In this document: piece after piece, positions 1 to 9,284 of the stretch
Position numbering within the stretch: the first letter of the stretch is position 1
Layout: each line of letters starts with the position of its first letter
Notes under the pieces: generated by a model
What the model saw: the letters and a program-made list of their open reading frames with translations, nothing else
Database searches by the model: none
Told to the model about the DNA's origin: nothing
Position numbers and translations under genes: made by a program
Source of the DNA: Clostridiales bacterium
GTDB lineage: Bacteria > Bacillota > Clostridia > Peptostreptococcales > Anaerovoracaceae
Length of the DNA: 64,000 bases
Assembly: GCA_009911365.1 (NCBI GenBank)
Contig: QXXF01000002.1
Span: 288,541-352,540, forward strand
Direction of reading: 5' to 3'

Positions 1-987
1 TGTAATAATCAAACATAAGGCTGCTCCAAAGTCAGCGACAAATGGGATAAGAGCGTTATGCCAAAACATGGAAATCAGTAGGAATACCATACTCATAGTC
101 CATATGCCGATTGCTTTTGTAATTGCGGATAGAACTACATATTGCCACAAATTGCAGTTTACCGCAGCCGTACTGAAATTGCTGATGGCATACAAAGGAA
201 GATTATATCCCTCCATTGTTCCAAATGAAAAGGAAAATCCAAGATAATCCAGTACAGAAAACCATATTACAACACTTATTACAAATAAAGTAACTACAAC
301 AATTTTAGCTAATACGGTTTTTTTACCGCCATTAGGGTTCGTCAGTAACAGCATATCCATCTGCGTTTCCTTTTCATAGACGAAAGTGCTGATAATCCCA
401 TATAAACAAAGAAACAAAACCAATATATTTGAAAAATCATAGTTCATATAATAGTTATACATTTCCTGATAGGCAAAAGCTGGTATATTCCGTCCAGAAT
501 AAAGATTGTAAATAACGCTGTTTTTACGCACTTCAAAGTTAAGTCCTTGTTCCTTGTAAAATGCAGCATTTTCTTTTGCCTTTTTTGCCACTTCCGAAGC
601 ATAAGTCCGATAATTATAGAAATATTCCATAGGCTGTACATAGTATTTTTCTAAGATGTTTTCGTCACTATATACATTTCCCGTCATCGTATTCGGGTCA
701 TCTGTGTCTGTGCTTGCCGTCATATCAGCCGTAGCATCTGCTAACGGCTGATATAGGTCAAGAAGATTGTTGATTTTATCGGTAGTTATCTCTCCACGAT
801 ATTTTTCATAGAGCTGCCAATACACGCTGTTCCAACTGCGGCTGTCATTCCCGTCTGCCAAGTAGGAATAGGAATGAAATTCATTATTTATTTTGAACAG
901 GTTTATTACGCTGAACAGAATAAATACAACAAGTATTGACCGCTTGCAAAACAATTTGTAAAATTCATATCTGATTAAGCGTGTCAT
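1..987 (-). CDS. ABC-2 type transporter permease, 3' end beyond the window
   Basis: The reading frame is open from the ATG at 987 to the left edge, about 329 codons, so the C-terminus is missing. The protein starts with MTRLIRYEFYKL and a membrane helix, then has a long hydrophilic extracellular loop of about 190 residues, then several more hydrophobic helices. This layout fits ABC-2 family membrane subunits that move peptides, antibiotics or lipids. Its ATG overlaps the stop of the ATPase gene before it by four bases (ATGA), so the two are translationally coupled and very likely form one transporter. The substrate cannot be told from sequence. Confidence 0.8.
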   Translation of the reverse strand, partial: MTRLIRYEFYKLFCKRSILVVFILFSVINLFKINNEFHSYSYLADGNDSRSWNSVYWQLYEKYRGEITTDKINNLLDLYQPLADATADMTASTDTDDPNTMTGNVYSDENILEKYYVQPMEYFYNYRTYASEVAKKAKENAAFYKEQGLNFEVRKNSVIYNLYSGRNIPAFAYQEMYNYYMNYDFSNILVLFLCLYGIISTFVYEKETQMDMLLLTNPNGGKKTVLAKIVVVTLFVISVVIWFSVLDYLGFSFSFGTMEGYNLPLYAISNFSTAAVNCNLWQYVVLSAITKAIGIWTMSMVFLLISMFWHNALIPFVADFGAALCLIIT

Positions 988-1850
988 TTTTTCTCTCCAA
1001 AATAGTATAGAAATACATCTTCCAAGTTAGGGGGAGCTTTTACTGCGTTTGTTGCGGGCGAGCTATCGCTTACAATCCTCACTGAAAAATTTTCGCCCTG
1101 CTGCTTCATATTACTGACATAATATTTGTTGCTAAGGCAGGCAGACTCTTTGGCGCTTGTTGTCACTTCCCACACCTTACCATAGATACTCTGTTCTAAT
1201 ACGTCGGTAGTTCCTTGCGTAATCAAAGTGCCCTCTTTGAGAATAATAATCTCTTTTGCAATACACTCAACATCAGAAACGATATGGGTAGCCAGCAAAA
1301 TCGTCCGTCCCTGTGCAAACTGTGAAATCAAATTGCGAAAGCGGATGCGTTCACTTGGGTCAAGTCCTGCTGTAGGCTCGTCTAAAATAAGGATTTTAGG
1401 GTCGCCTAACATTGCTTGGACAATGCCGACTCTCTGCCGCATACCACCAGAAAGAGCGCCAATCTTTTTATCTTTCGCATCGAAAAGATTGACAATGCCC
1501 AGAAGCCTAAAAGCCCGTTCTTTTCCTTGTTCCGCAGGGATTCCCTTTAATGCGCACATATATAACAGGAAATCCATTACCGTAAAATCCCGATAGAAGA
1601 TAGGGTATTGCGGCATATATCCGATTTTTGATAAAAAGTCTTTGCCCATTTTTTTTGCATCTTGACCGTCTATCAAAACAGTTCCATTATCGCTGCCCAA
1701 AATGCCGACAAATATATTTATCAGCGTTGTTTTTCCTGCGCCGTTAGCTCCTAAAAGTCCATAGACGCCCTCCGAGAGTTCAGTGGTAAAATTCTTTAGG
1801 GCATATTTACCTTTATATTGTTTTGAAACATTCTGAAATGATACTTTCAT
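984..1850 (-). CDS. ABC transporter ATP-binding protein
   Basis: 288 residues. Walker A is GANGAGKTT near residue 35-43, the signature is LSGGMRQR near 134-141, and Walker B is ILILDEPT shortly after, followed by the D-loop and the switch histidine in ATHIVSD. All catalytic elements are intact. It drives the ABC-2 permease that follows with a 4-base overlap. Two lipoprotein genes lie immediately upstream in the same direction (gap of 6 bases), so this is a four-gene transport operon with secreted or membrane-anchored partners. Export or immunity to an antimicrobial peptide is possible but is inference only. Confidence 0.9.
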   Translation of the reverse strand: MKVSFQNVSKQYKGKYALKNFTTELSEGVYGLLGANGAGKTTLINIFVGILGSDNGTVLIDGQDAKKMGKDFLSKIGYMPQYPIFYRDFTVMDFLLYMCALKGIPAEQGKERAFRLLGIVNLFDAKDKKIGALSGGMRQRVGIVQAMLGDPKILILDEPTAGLDPSERIRFRNLISQFAQGRTILLATHIVSDVECIAKEIIILKEGTLITQGTTDVLEQSIYGKVWEVTTSAKESACLSNKYYVSNMKQQGENFSVRIVSDSSPATNAVKAPPNLEDVFLYYFGEKK

Positions 1851-1856
1851 AGATAA

Positions 1857-3008
1857 TTACCTCTTAAAGCCAAATGTTGTTATCAAGGTGCTTACCTCGC
1901 CAATACCTCGCCCAAGCACAACGATACAGGTGCCGGATCCATCCAAAATTAAAATCTGTGGGACACGCTGAAAATAAGTACTGTTGTTGTCCTTGACCGT
2001 TTCGGTATGGATAACCTTTCCCGATGCTGTATCATAAATATTAATTGTTACGCTTGCTTCTCCCAAAATGGAAGTAGCAACATATTTACCTTGCTCAGAG
2101 CAGAAAACCCCGTCCTTTCCTTCGCTGCTGCTTGAGAATGTAATCTTTTTTTCTGTATTAGATGCAGTATCAATCATTAGCAGCGTTCCATTATTTTTGT
2201 TAAAGCTCTGGGGCATGACAAGTAAGTTTCCGCCCTTTTGCACTTCTTCAACATCCACTTCATAGTCGGCTTTTTTCGTGATACTAAGACTTGCATTGTC
2301 TGTGGATACTGTTCCATAAACAGAAACTCCATCCCCGCCATTAGAGCTTATTCCCATGCCTACATAAGTTAAAGTTTTATCTCCTGTAAATGCAAGACTA
2401 TCCATAGTTACAATCTGCATATTATTTGCCCTTCCATTTTCGGAATAGTTCAGAATGGCATGTACCTTTTGGGAAGAAGTATCATAGAGATAAAGTCCTT
2501 GTAATCCGCCGAAAGCGATCTGTTTTCCGTCCTGTGAAATGGTGACACTCGTCATTTGGAGGACAGAATCATCATTTAACAGCCCACTAAAGGAAATCGT
2601 ATTCTCAACAACAAAATCCTTATTCAATAGGTATCCTTTTACTCCATTACTGCTTTGTGCCGTTGCAAATGAACCCGTGCTGCCACTGCTATTTTCTTCA
2701 CCGACAATGAAATACCCGTCCGAATAAGGCTGCACACATAACTCATTCAAAAAAATATCCGCACTTGCTATAATCTCGCTTTTTTGTGTATCATAAAGAT
2801 AGAGCTTATCTGCTGCAACAATAATCCGATTGCCATCGGCATAATAACAGCCGCTGATCTTTCCAGAGAAAGCCGAGTCATTAACTGTTCCAATCTTCGT
2901 ATTATTATCGCTGCTTTCACTTCCTGTTTTTTCCGAACTGTTACCACAGGCTGACAGATTAAGAGCAAAAGCAAGTATCAGCATCATGCACATGAATTTC
3001 GTTTTCAT
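1857..3008 (-). CDS. Lipoprotein with beta-propeller-like repeats
   Basis: 383 residues. The N-terminus is a lipoprotein signal with lipobox LSAC at residues 18-21, so the mature protein would be anchored by Cys21 on the outer face of the membrane. The rest is Ser/Asn/Gly-rich with repeated blocks of the kind KLYLYDTQKSE, GLYLYDTSSQK and NIYDTASGK, spaced as in WD40- or PQQ-like propeller blades. Only 3 bases separate it from the next lipoprotein gene, and the ABC ATPase follows. A role as extracellular sensor or substrate-binding partner of the transporter is inferred from position. I do not recognise a named family. Confidence 0.75.
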   Translation of the reverse strand: MKTKFMCMMLILAFALNLSACGNSSEKTGSESSDNNTKIGTVNDSAFSGKISGCYYADGNRIIVAADKLYLYDTQKSEIIASADIFLNELCVQPYSDGYFIVGEENSSGSTGSFATAQSSNGVKGYLLNKDFVVENTISFSGLLNDDSVLQMTSVTISQDGKQIAFGGLQGLYLYDTSSQKVHAILNYSENGRANNMQIVTMDSLAFTGDKTLTYVGMGISSNGGDGVSVYGTVSTDNASLSITKKADYEVDVEEVQKGGNLLVMPQSFNKNNGTLLMIDTASNTEKKITFSSSSEGKDGVFCSEQGKYVATSILGEASVTINIYDTASGKVIHTETVKDNNSTYFQRVPQILILDGSGTCIVVLGRGIGEVSTLITTFGFKR

Positions 3009-3011
3009 TTT

Positions 3012-4049
3012 TCAGTCCTCCTTATAAAGCAAAATTGAGCCTGTCTTATTTGTAGAACAATCATTGCTTGCAGCAACGGCTACCGCATAGAAAGTATTGA
3101 AGTCATCTAATTTAGAGGTGTCTATGATGGCTTCAATTATCCACATATTTCCTTTGCTTAATGTTGCATCGTATGAAATCACTTTATCAAACGATATGGG
3201 CTTATGATTTAAGAAGAATGATATGCCATACCTTGTACCCGGCGTTCCGCAAATCGTATAACGCACTGTAAGTGTATCTTTATTGGTAAGATTGATATTG
3301 TCATACACTAATTCGCCATCATATGAAATAGTCGAATAAACGCCGCTATCCAATGTATCCATAGTAATTCCATCCCAACCGTTTTTCACAAGCTCATTTT
3401 CAATAAAAGCGGAAGTAATTTTTTCTTCTGCAACGCTGACATCACGAAAAATATTTTCACTTTCTCCATAAAAGATATCGCTGTCTGGAGCATCCTCATT
3501 AAAATGCAGTTTCAGCACTCTTTCAAAGTGTTGGTGATACCAGCCGTAACTTGATGTTTCTTTCATATCGGGTTGGAAAGCGGGATTGGTAATGCTCATG
3601 ATTGTAATATTTAAAGTATCACCTTTTTTCCCCGTGTTCGGTGTAAACACAAACGAAAATTTTTCTTCGTGTTTTTCTGATGTTTGGAAACAATGGAGAT
3701 ACTCATATTCCGCCCTCGTATCATTCACCTTGTATGCCTGTGGCTTTCCGTCCAAAAAGAGCAGGAAGCCTATGTTATCCAATTTCCCCTCTGATACAAA
3801 CTGATAGTCCAAGGTAAATTCTCCGCCGTTATACTCATACGGTAAAACACTCTGGTCATCCGCTCTGGTGGGACTCGCTTCCTCGTGGCTGAGAAAACCT
3901 AAAGAGCCATCTTCCTCTGATTTTGTGAATGGATTTTCTTCCGTGTTTTGCGGGGGAGCTTTTCCGTCCTCTATGTTATAATTTCCGCAAGCTGTCGTAG
4001 TGAATAGCAAGCCGCAAATCATAACTAATGATAATATTCGTTTTCGCAT
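3012..4049 (-). CDS. Lipoprotein of unknown function, first gene of ABC operon
   Basis: 345 residues. A lipoprotein signal MRKRILSLVMICGLLF ends in the lipobox TTAC with Cys21 as the lipidated residue. A linker rich in Glu, Pro and Asn follows, then mostly beta-strand-like sequence without a family I recognise. It starts the operon lipoprotein, lipoprotein, ATPase, permease. The Shine-Dalgarno AGGAGG lies directly before the ATG. Upstream is a promoter with two direct repeats that also occur before the response regulator gene at 11230, which suggests control by that two-component system. Confidence 0.75.
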   Translation of the reverse strand: MRKRILSLVMICGLLFTTTACGNYNIEDGKAPPQNTEENPFTKSEEDGSLGFLSHEEASPTRADDQSVLPYEYNGGEFTLDYQFVSEGKLDNIGFLLFLDGKPQAYKVNDTRAEYEYLHCFQTSEKHEEKFSFVFTPNTGKKGDTLNITIMSITNPAFQPDMKETSSYGWYHQHFERVLKLHFNEDAPDSDIFYGESENIFRDVSVAEEKITSAFIENELVKNGWDGITMDTLDSGVYSTISYDGELVYDNINLTNKDTLTVRYTICGTPGTRYGISFFLNHKPISFDKVISYDATLSKGNMWIIEAIIDTSKLDDFNTFYAVAVAASNDCSTNKTGSILLYKED

Positions 4050-4082
4050 TGCTTATCCTCCTGTCATGTTTGATGTATTTCA

Positions 4083-4114
4083 ATTATAAAAGCCAAATGT
4101 CAAAATGCGGTCAA
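4083..4114 (-). promoter_or_regulatory. Promoter with tandem TTGAC repeats for the lipoprotein/ABC operon
   Basis: On the minus strand the order is TTGAC (4114-4110), 6 bases, TTGAC (4103-4099), 10 bases, TATAAT (4088-4083). The repeats are 11 bases apart, one helical turn, as expected for an OmpR-family dimer. The upstream repeat is 21 bases from the -10 and the downstream one only 10, so neither is a well-placed -35; activation is likely needed. The same layout is found at 11254-11285. Confidence 0.6.
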
Positions 4115-4244
4115 GGAATAGAAAATTACATAAGAAAAACCAACAAAGGGTGGGATTCCATAAGGATGTTAAATCCAAAGACTTTGTAATCAGCCAGAAT
4201 GATTGAATTGTAGGCAAATTCAAATCATACGGAAGAATTGCAAA

Positions 4245-4553
4245 ATGGCAAAATCAATTTTTGAGAGATTAAGCGGCGAATATGAACAGCAAGAAGATTA
4301 CTTAATACCACGCTTGACTGTACCCGCCGAAGAAGAACATTCAATAGGAATATGGGGACAGCAGCATCTGGACTATCTGAAACAGTGCCACAAATTCCTA
4401 AAAGACTTCACAATTCGGATTGCGGCTGACGCAATCCGATGCTCGCTATCCCTGTGGACATCCCGAAAAAGCCATTTTGGTAAAGATGTCTTCTTTCGGC
4501 AAGTAAAGTTGAATATATTTTTGAGTTTTGTCCTTATCCAGTGTCATGTTTAG
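4245..4553 (+). pseudogene. TnpV-like transposon protein, 5' fragment
   Basis: The first ~55 residues from the ATG at 4245 (MAKSIFERLSGEY, then YLIPRLTVPAEEE, IGIWGQQHLDYLKQ) match the N-terminus of TnpV, a small protein carried by many clostridial conjugative transposons (recognised from memory). After about base 4410 the resemblance stops and the frame runs into unrelated sequence that includes an inverted repeat. TnpV is normally about 120 residues with a charged helical C-terminus, so this is a truncated relic. It marks a mobile-element scar between the two ABC modules. Confidence 0.65.
4415..4439. repeat. Perfect 10-base inverted repeat
   Basis: TCGGATTGCG, loop GCTGA, CGCAATCCGA. It sits where the TnpV similarity ends. 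No T-run follows on either strand, so it is not a classical terminator. It may be a transposon-end or recombination remnant. Confidence 0.6.
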
Positions 4554-4623
4554 CAAAAGTTCTAATCTGTATTATCCTGGTATTTTTACATCACTGACCT
4601 AAAATTACCCTGTCTAAATTGCA

Positions 4624-5364
4624 TCAGTCTTTTTCATATCCATTTCTTCGATAAAGTACTAAAAATACAAGAATGCTAATGATTAATTCTCCGATAAGCA
4701 CTGCGATGTCCAGAGGTTTTAACGTATATGACATTCCCTCTGCAAATCCACTTGCCATCTCTGTCAACACTCCAGTAAATAAAAACCCTGAGATATGGTG
4801 TAATTTTTCGGAAACATTTCCAAACATTGGAATCATCATCAACACGATCACCAATGGATAAGAAATCAAATTTGCATTCATCTGATTTTTGGCGCAGAGA
4901 CCAACAATCATTCCCATTACACAACTAATCAGAGAGGCTACCGCACTGACCAGTAAGAAAGCCACGACAGATACCTGGCTCATAGAAATACCACTAATCA
5001 CCAATACCACAATATTGATTATATTCATCAACACAAATGGAAATAGAATACTTCCGATAAAATACTGCATTCCAGTGACTGATGACGTCATTAAGACCCG
5101 TAACGTATGTTTCTCTTTCTCTTCTGCAATGGCAGTCCCTACCATCAGGAATCCATCCATACACAAATTAAGGGAAATTCCCAAACTCAGGATCAAAGAC
5201 ACCAGAATGGGTGATAAATCACCTCCCGAATTGATGCTATATAAAATTTTGACCATCCATACCATCGCCACGGTTAGAAGCGGCCCGATCATAATCGCTG
5301 TATTGCGGCTGATACAAATCCATTTAATGTGTGCAACTGCTGTTAATTTATTAATATTATCCAT
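4624..5364 (-). CDS. ABC-2 type transporter permease
   Basis: 246 residues with six predicted membrane segments (clear ones near residues 22-40, 55-75, 100-130, 130-155, 160-185 and 215-240). The segment VGTAIAEEKEKHTLRVLMTS is the ABC-2 coupling-helix region, with EEKE in the cytoplasmic loop. It follows the ATPase gene at 5378-6244 by 13 bases and forms a two-gene export module. The LytTR regulator and kinase upstream, plus LytTR-like sites before the ATPase gene, suggest quorum- or peptide-responsive export. Confidence 0.85.
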   Translation of the reverse strand: MDNINKLTAVAHIKWICISRNTAIMIGPLLTVAMVWMVKILYSINSGGDLSPILVSLILSLGISLNLCMDGFLMVGTAIAEEKEKHTLRVLMTSSVTGMQYFIGSILFPFVLMNIINIVVLVISGISMSQVSVVAFLLVSAVASLISCVMGMIVGLCAKNQMNANLISYPLVIVLMMIPMFGNVSEKLHHISGFLFTGVLTEMASGFAEGMSYTLKPLDIAVLIGELIISILVFLVLYRRNGYEKD

Positions 5365-5377
5365 ATTAAAACTCCTC

Positions 5378-6244
5378 TCACATACTGGCTAATCCAAGGG
5401 ATGCCCCTGTTACTTGTAAAAATACATGTTCCAATGTTGGCTCACAAGAATGAATACACTGTATTTCATCTCTCTGCATCCATTCTGAAATTTTTGCAAT
5501 ATTTTGAGGACTTTGCTCTAAGACGACTTCTTCCTGATTATTCAAAAGTAGATGATATTTTTTATTTTGATTATATTTCAGGCAAAGTTCTTTGGGCGAT
5601 CCACACTCGACAATTTTCCCCTGATACAAAAGCGCAACTCTATCACAAAGTTTTGTGGCTTCTTCCATATTATGTGTAGTCAAAAAAATTGACATACCTT
5701 CTTCTTTCAGTCCCAACAACATTTTATGAATAGATACCGCAGTCGATGGATCTAATCCGCTTGTCGGCTCATCAAGAAATAAAATTCTTGGCTTATGAAG
5801 CACTGCCCTGGCCAAAACAAGTCTTTGCGTCTGCCCTCTGGAAAGTTTACCTGCCGGCTTTTTACGATGTTCATACAATTCCACCTGATGTAAGACTTCC
5901 TCCACTCTTACACTGGGAACTCGCCATATTTTTGCAAACATACTTAAATTCTGCCATACTGTCATTTTCTCATAAATTCCGCTTTGATCAGAAACCACGC
6001 CAATTTTTTCATAAATTGATTCATCAATATTAACCGTATCTGTATCAAGAATTTTCGCCTCTCCAGATGTTTGCCTTAACTGTCCTGTGATTATTTTAAT
6101 CGTGGTAGTTTTTCCAGCGCCCGACGGCCCTAAAAATCCAAGAATTTCGCCTTTATGAAGCGTAATATTGATATCCTTAAGCGCCAATTCCGTCTTATAG
6201 CGCTTAGAAATATGTGATAAATCCAGCAATACATTTTGTTCCAT
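5378..6244 (-). CDS. ABC transporter ATP-binding protein
   Basis: 288 residues. Walker A is GPSGAGKTT near 39-47. The signature is degenerate, LSRGQTQR near 134 in place of LSGGQ. Walker B is ILFLDEPT, then the switch histidine in LTTHNMEEA. The C-terminal 70 residues form the extension seen in drug and peptide exporters. It pairs with the permease 13 bases downstream. The start ATG is preceded by a GAGGG-type ribosome site. The LytTR gene stops 160 bases upstream and the gap carries a repeat pair that looks like a regulator site. Confidence 0.9.
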   Translation of the reverse strand: MEQNVLLDLSHISKRYKTELALKDINITLHKGEILGFLGPSGAGKTTTIKIITGQLRQTSGEAKILDTDTVNIDESIYEKIGVVSDQSGIYEKMTVWQNLSMFAKIWRVPSVRVEEVLHQVELYEHRKKPAGKLSRGQTQRLVLARAVLHKPRILFLDEPTSGLDPSTAVSIHKMLLGLKEEGMSIFLTTHNMEEATKLCDRVALLYQGKIVECGSPKELCLKYNQNKKYHLLLNNQEEVVLEQSPQNIAKISEWMQRDEIQCIHSCEPTLEHVFLQVTGASLGLASM

Positions 6245-6353
6245 AACATAACCCTCTTTCTAAATATTTTCTTTATAATTGCCCTGTTTTTCTATCGCAG
6301 AGTAATTATGATGGAAGTATCGTATCATGTTTTATCACCTTTATGCTGAGTTC

Positions 6354-6382
6354 TGCCTGAATGATATACTATATTGCCTGAA
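6354..6382 (-). promoter_or_regulatory. Candidate LytTR binding site before the ABC genes
   Basis: The minus strand carries two copies of TTCAGGCA (6382-6375 and 6361-6354) exactly 21 bases apart, two helical turns. LytTR/AgrA-type regulators bind pairs of ~9-base direct repeats with this period. The LytTR gene ends just upstream and the ABC operon starts 110 bases downstream. A TATAAA-type -10 is seen near 6273 but no strong -35. Confidence 0.5.
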
Positions 6383-6404
6383 ATGGCTTGTTAAACGCTG
6401 TCAT

Positions 6405-7139
6405 CTAAATTCTACCCAACAACTCCCCCTTCATATTTTTAGAAAACAGACATTTTTCTCCGTTATCCATAAGAATTTCCCGATGCTTTAAATCTAACTC
6501 CTGAATCTTATTTACATTGACCAGATATGACCTGTGAACCCTTAAAAAATGCTCCCTAAACTGCTCTTGCAACTCCTGCATGCTGCCAATAAAATCAATA
6601 CAGTCATTCTTCGCATGAAGTTCTATTCTGTGTGTACGGACACTTGTCTCAAAGAACATAATTTCATCCACTGGAACATGCTTGACAATATCCAACACCT
6701 TTACTGTAAAGTATTCCTTTTGCTCTCCTTGCTCCTTACACATCCGCTCAGTAATGATCGCAAGGTTTTTGTGCATTCCAGTCAGCATTTTTTCAGAATT
6801 GCCCTTTACTATATAATCCAGCGCTTCCAGGTGATAACGAAATGTCTCAAATGCCAGATCTGGAAAGGAAGTCACATAGATTAGAAAACCTCTGGTATCA
6901 AACTTTCGAATCTGTTGTCCCAGCATAAATCCATCCATCGGCTCATCCTTAAGCTCCACATCCAGAAAATAAATTCCTCTCTTTGGATCCGCTGCCACCG
7001 CTTCAATAATTTCCTGGGGATGCCTGCTGCACAGAGCAATCTGCATATCATAACCTTCCATCATAATTTGTTTTTCTAAAAACTTTCTCTGTGTAGCGAG
7101 TATCATCGCATCATCTTCACAAATATAAATTGGAAGCAT
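6405..7139 (-). CDS. LytTR-family response regulator (AgrA-like)
   Basis: 244 residues. The N-terminal receiver domain has an acidic pair (CEDDAM) near residue 8, the phospho-acceptor Asp in YFLDVELKD near 60, and a conserved Lys region. The C-terminal LytTR domain covers about residues 140-240 with the typical FFETSVRTHRIELH and FLRVHRSYLVNVNKI segments. It would bind direct repeats and control transcription. The partner kinase gene lies 29 bases upstream. Candidate binding sites sit before the ABC transporter genes just downstream. Confidence 0.9.
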   Translation of the reverse strand: MLPIYICEDDAMILATQRKFLEKQIMMEGYDMQIALCSRHPQEIIEAVAADPKRGIYFLDVELKDEPMDGFMLGQQIRKFDTRGFLIYVTSFPDLAFETFRYHLEALDYIVKGNSEKMLTGMHKNLAIITERMCKEQGEQKEYFTVKVLDIVKHVPVDEIMFFETSVRTHRIELHAKNDCIDFIGSMQELQEQFREHFLRVHRSYLVNVNKIQELDLKHREILMDNGEKCLFSKNMKGELLGRI

Positions 7140-7168
7140 ATTTTTTCCTCCACAATTTTTAACATTTC

Positions 7169-8545
7169 TTATTCCTGTATCTTTAACTCCTGAATAAAAT
7201 AGCCATCCCTGATTGTTGTTAGAGAGAAGACATTTTCATAATGTTGTAAAATACTTTTATAACTTGCAAGGCCAATTCCTCTGTCCGCCCCTCTGGTAGA
7301 ATAACCTTGCTGCCAAATCTTGTGAAAATCAATGTTTGAATACAATGGATTTCTTACTTGAAATGTTGTGCATTCTTCCTGGCTGCTAATCATAATATGT
7401 ATCTGCGGTTTTGGCTTCTTATCTTTTTTTCCTTGTACTTCATCTATAGCATTGTCAATCAGTATCCCCAGGCATCTGCACAAGTCAGTCGTTCTCAGCC
7501 GCGTCCTATCAAATGGATGCAATACTTCTAGTTCACAGGAAATCTGCTCCTGCTGCATTTTTTCTATTTTCCCCAACAGTAGCCCTTTTACCTCAAGCAT
7601 ATGAATATTTCCAAGCTGTGTCAATCTGCGTATCTGTTCCCCTACCTGATAATCAAAATCACTTGTCATATCCTGGATAAAATTCTGCACTGCTTCCATA
7701 TTTCCCTCTTTTGCCTGAAGGTACATGCCAGACATCATATTTTTATAATCATGACGGAATCTTCGCATTTCACTCTGCAGTTTTTCTAAACTCTCAATAT
7801 AAGCATTTTGCTGCTGCATACTAATCTGCTGAGTCTGAATTTGCTTCTTTTGCATTTCCTGACGCCCTGCATAACCGAAAATAATAAAAACAATCAGTAG
7901 ATATAACAGAGAAACGACTGCATTATCGTTACCAACTCGTTCTCCTATTTGCACCATATAATAAAGTATTTCAGACAAAATTGGGTATAAACTGATAAAA
8001 ATAATACTTACCTTTTTCGATTCTTTCCGTTCAATCCACAGTCGGAACATTTTCCCAACTCCAGTTTTATATAGAAGCAGCACCCAGATAATCTCTATGA
8101 GTGGTGTTAATACATACAGAAAAAAATAATATATTAACCGTTCTCCCAAAATGTCCAAATGAAAAGTCATATTAGGTGAAAAAAAAACTCCTATATGTAC
8201 TGCAAAAGATTCCAACATTTCTAAAAAAACAGCCGAAATCCAACAAGTCAGCAGATTTTCCCGATAGAGAAAATATAAATAAGACATTGCTCCTGTCATT
8301 CCCATATAGGTAAACAAGATTTGTCCTGCATTATACCTCCATCTAAAGATACCTACTTTATAAAAAACTGTCCCTATCAATGCCCAGACACAGATAAATA
8401 ATATAGTACAAGCAATTATTTTCACTTTGCGCTCTCTTATTTGATATGGTTTTCGCCCCAAAAGTAACATAGAGATCCAGAGCATAAATAGCACGCTTAT
8501 TGCCAAACCAACGGTATTACTGCTGAAAAGCTCCCAAAAACTCAT
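7169..8545 (-). CDS. GHKL-type sensor histidine kinase (AgrC-like)
   Basis: About 458 residues from the ATG at 8545; an earlier ATG at 8575 gives ten more residues, but 8545 starts directly at the first membrane helix and has GAGG just before it. About six membrane helices fill the first 220 residues. A coiled stretch rich in Gln follows, then the phospho-acceptor in RRFRHDYKNMM, then a HATPase_c_5 domain with ILIDNAIDEV (N box) and GIGLASYKSIL (G box). This is the AgrC/ComD class that senses peptides. No AgrD or AgrB gene is visible here, so the signal, if a peptide, is made elsewhere. Confidence 0.85.
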   Translation of the reverse strand: MSFWELFSSNTVGLAISVLFMLWISMLLLGRKPYQIRERKVKIIACTILFICVWALIGTVFYKVGIFRWRYNAGQILFTYMGMTGAMSYLYFLYRENLLTCWISAVFLEMLESFAVHIGVFFSPNMTFHLDILGERLIYYFFLYVLTPLIEIIWVLLLYKTGVGKMFRLWIERKESKKVSIIFISLYPILSEILYYMVQIGERVGNDNAVVSLLYLLIVFIIFGYAGRQEMQKKQIQTQQISMQQQNAYIESLEKLQSEMRRFRHDYKNMMSGMYLQAKEGNMEAVQNFIQDMTSDFDYQVGEQIRRLTQLGNIHMLEVKGLLLGKIEKMQQEQISCELEVLHPFDRTRLRTTDLCRCLGILIDNAIDEVQGKKDKKPKPQIHIMISSQEECTTFQVRNPLYSNIDFHKIWQQGYSTRGADRGIGLASYKSILQHYENVFSLTTIRDGYFIQELKIQE

Positions 8546-8652
8546 AATCCTCTTATACCTCCTACAACTTCTCACAATCCTGGCAATCCAGGATTTGCAT
8601 TTCTCTTACTGATGATATAAATCCACCACACAAAACGGATTTCCATTGAGCA

Positions 8653-8982
8653 AAATCCTTCTTTCTGGCGCTGAATCCTCAGTTCCTTCCTCCTCTTTGC
8701 TGTCTCCCATTCTGCTTTTTCAACCTCAGAAAAAAAAGAATGCTCTCTGCGCATCCTGCCCGGAGGGCTTTTTGTGATATAGAAATCCGGAGGAATTTCC
8801 TATATCACAAGCAAAAAGGCTGGCACCTTCCTGGGAACATTATTGGAATCTACTGCCACCAAGGTCAAATATGCCCGATTGATTAGTTTTCTTGTTCCCT
8901 GAAAGTCTTCCACATAAGTATCTACTCTTATCTCCATTGAGGTGTTGCCTACATAAGTCACCTTTGCCATCAATACAATCAA
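8653..8982 (-). pseudogene. Acyl-CoA thioesterase remnant split by a hairpin element
   Basis: Two pieces of one hotdog-fold acyl-CoA hydrolase are visible. The upstream piece (8982 down to about 8815) reads LMAKVTYVGNTSMEIRV through YLTLVAVDSNNVPRKVPA. The downstream piece (about 8730 to 8653) reads EVEKAEWETAKRRKELR and ends QKEGF, the charged tail of this family. Between them are about 90 bases with stops and a large hairpin. The N-terminal half, including the catalytic region, is gone. The match to the family is from memory of YciA/YkhA-type sequences. Confidence 0.6.
8772..8810. repeat. Palindromic element inside the thioesterase relic
   Basis: TTGTGATATAG (8772-8782) and CTATATCACAA (8800-8810) are perfect complements with a 17-base loop that continues pairing imperfectly. 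The flank CCGGAGGGC and the loop both hold CCGGAGG. This looks like a small dispersed palindromic repeat that landed in the gene. Confidence 0.6.
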
Positions 8983-9284
8983 AACAGCGTAGCCCTAAAG
9001 CCACATTGTCTACATAGCATCATATCATTTAGTCTTTGAAAAAACAATATCCTTACGGAATACCATCCAACTGTGATTTCTCACAAGCCTGCTGGTTCTG
9101 CGTTATGTGTCTTACTTTTTATGTTGCTCGATAAATGGGAAAAGGTATCAAATAAATAGTATCTATTTTGCAACAAATCTATAAATCGCATAAATTACCC
9201 ATATACTTTTTTATCCATTTCAATTCCTCCAAAATAAATCTTGATTTGATTCTTTGCCAATCACTTTTTACTCCAATAAAAATA

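Noticed and set aside
8572-8754. 60-codon ORF just upstream of the AgrC-like kinase, as a possible AgrD
   Set aside because: It has no AgrD features; its middle is the charged tail of a broken acyl-CoA thioesterase.
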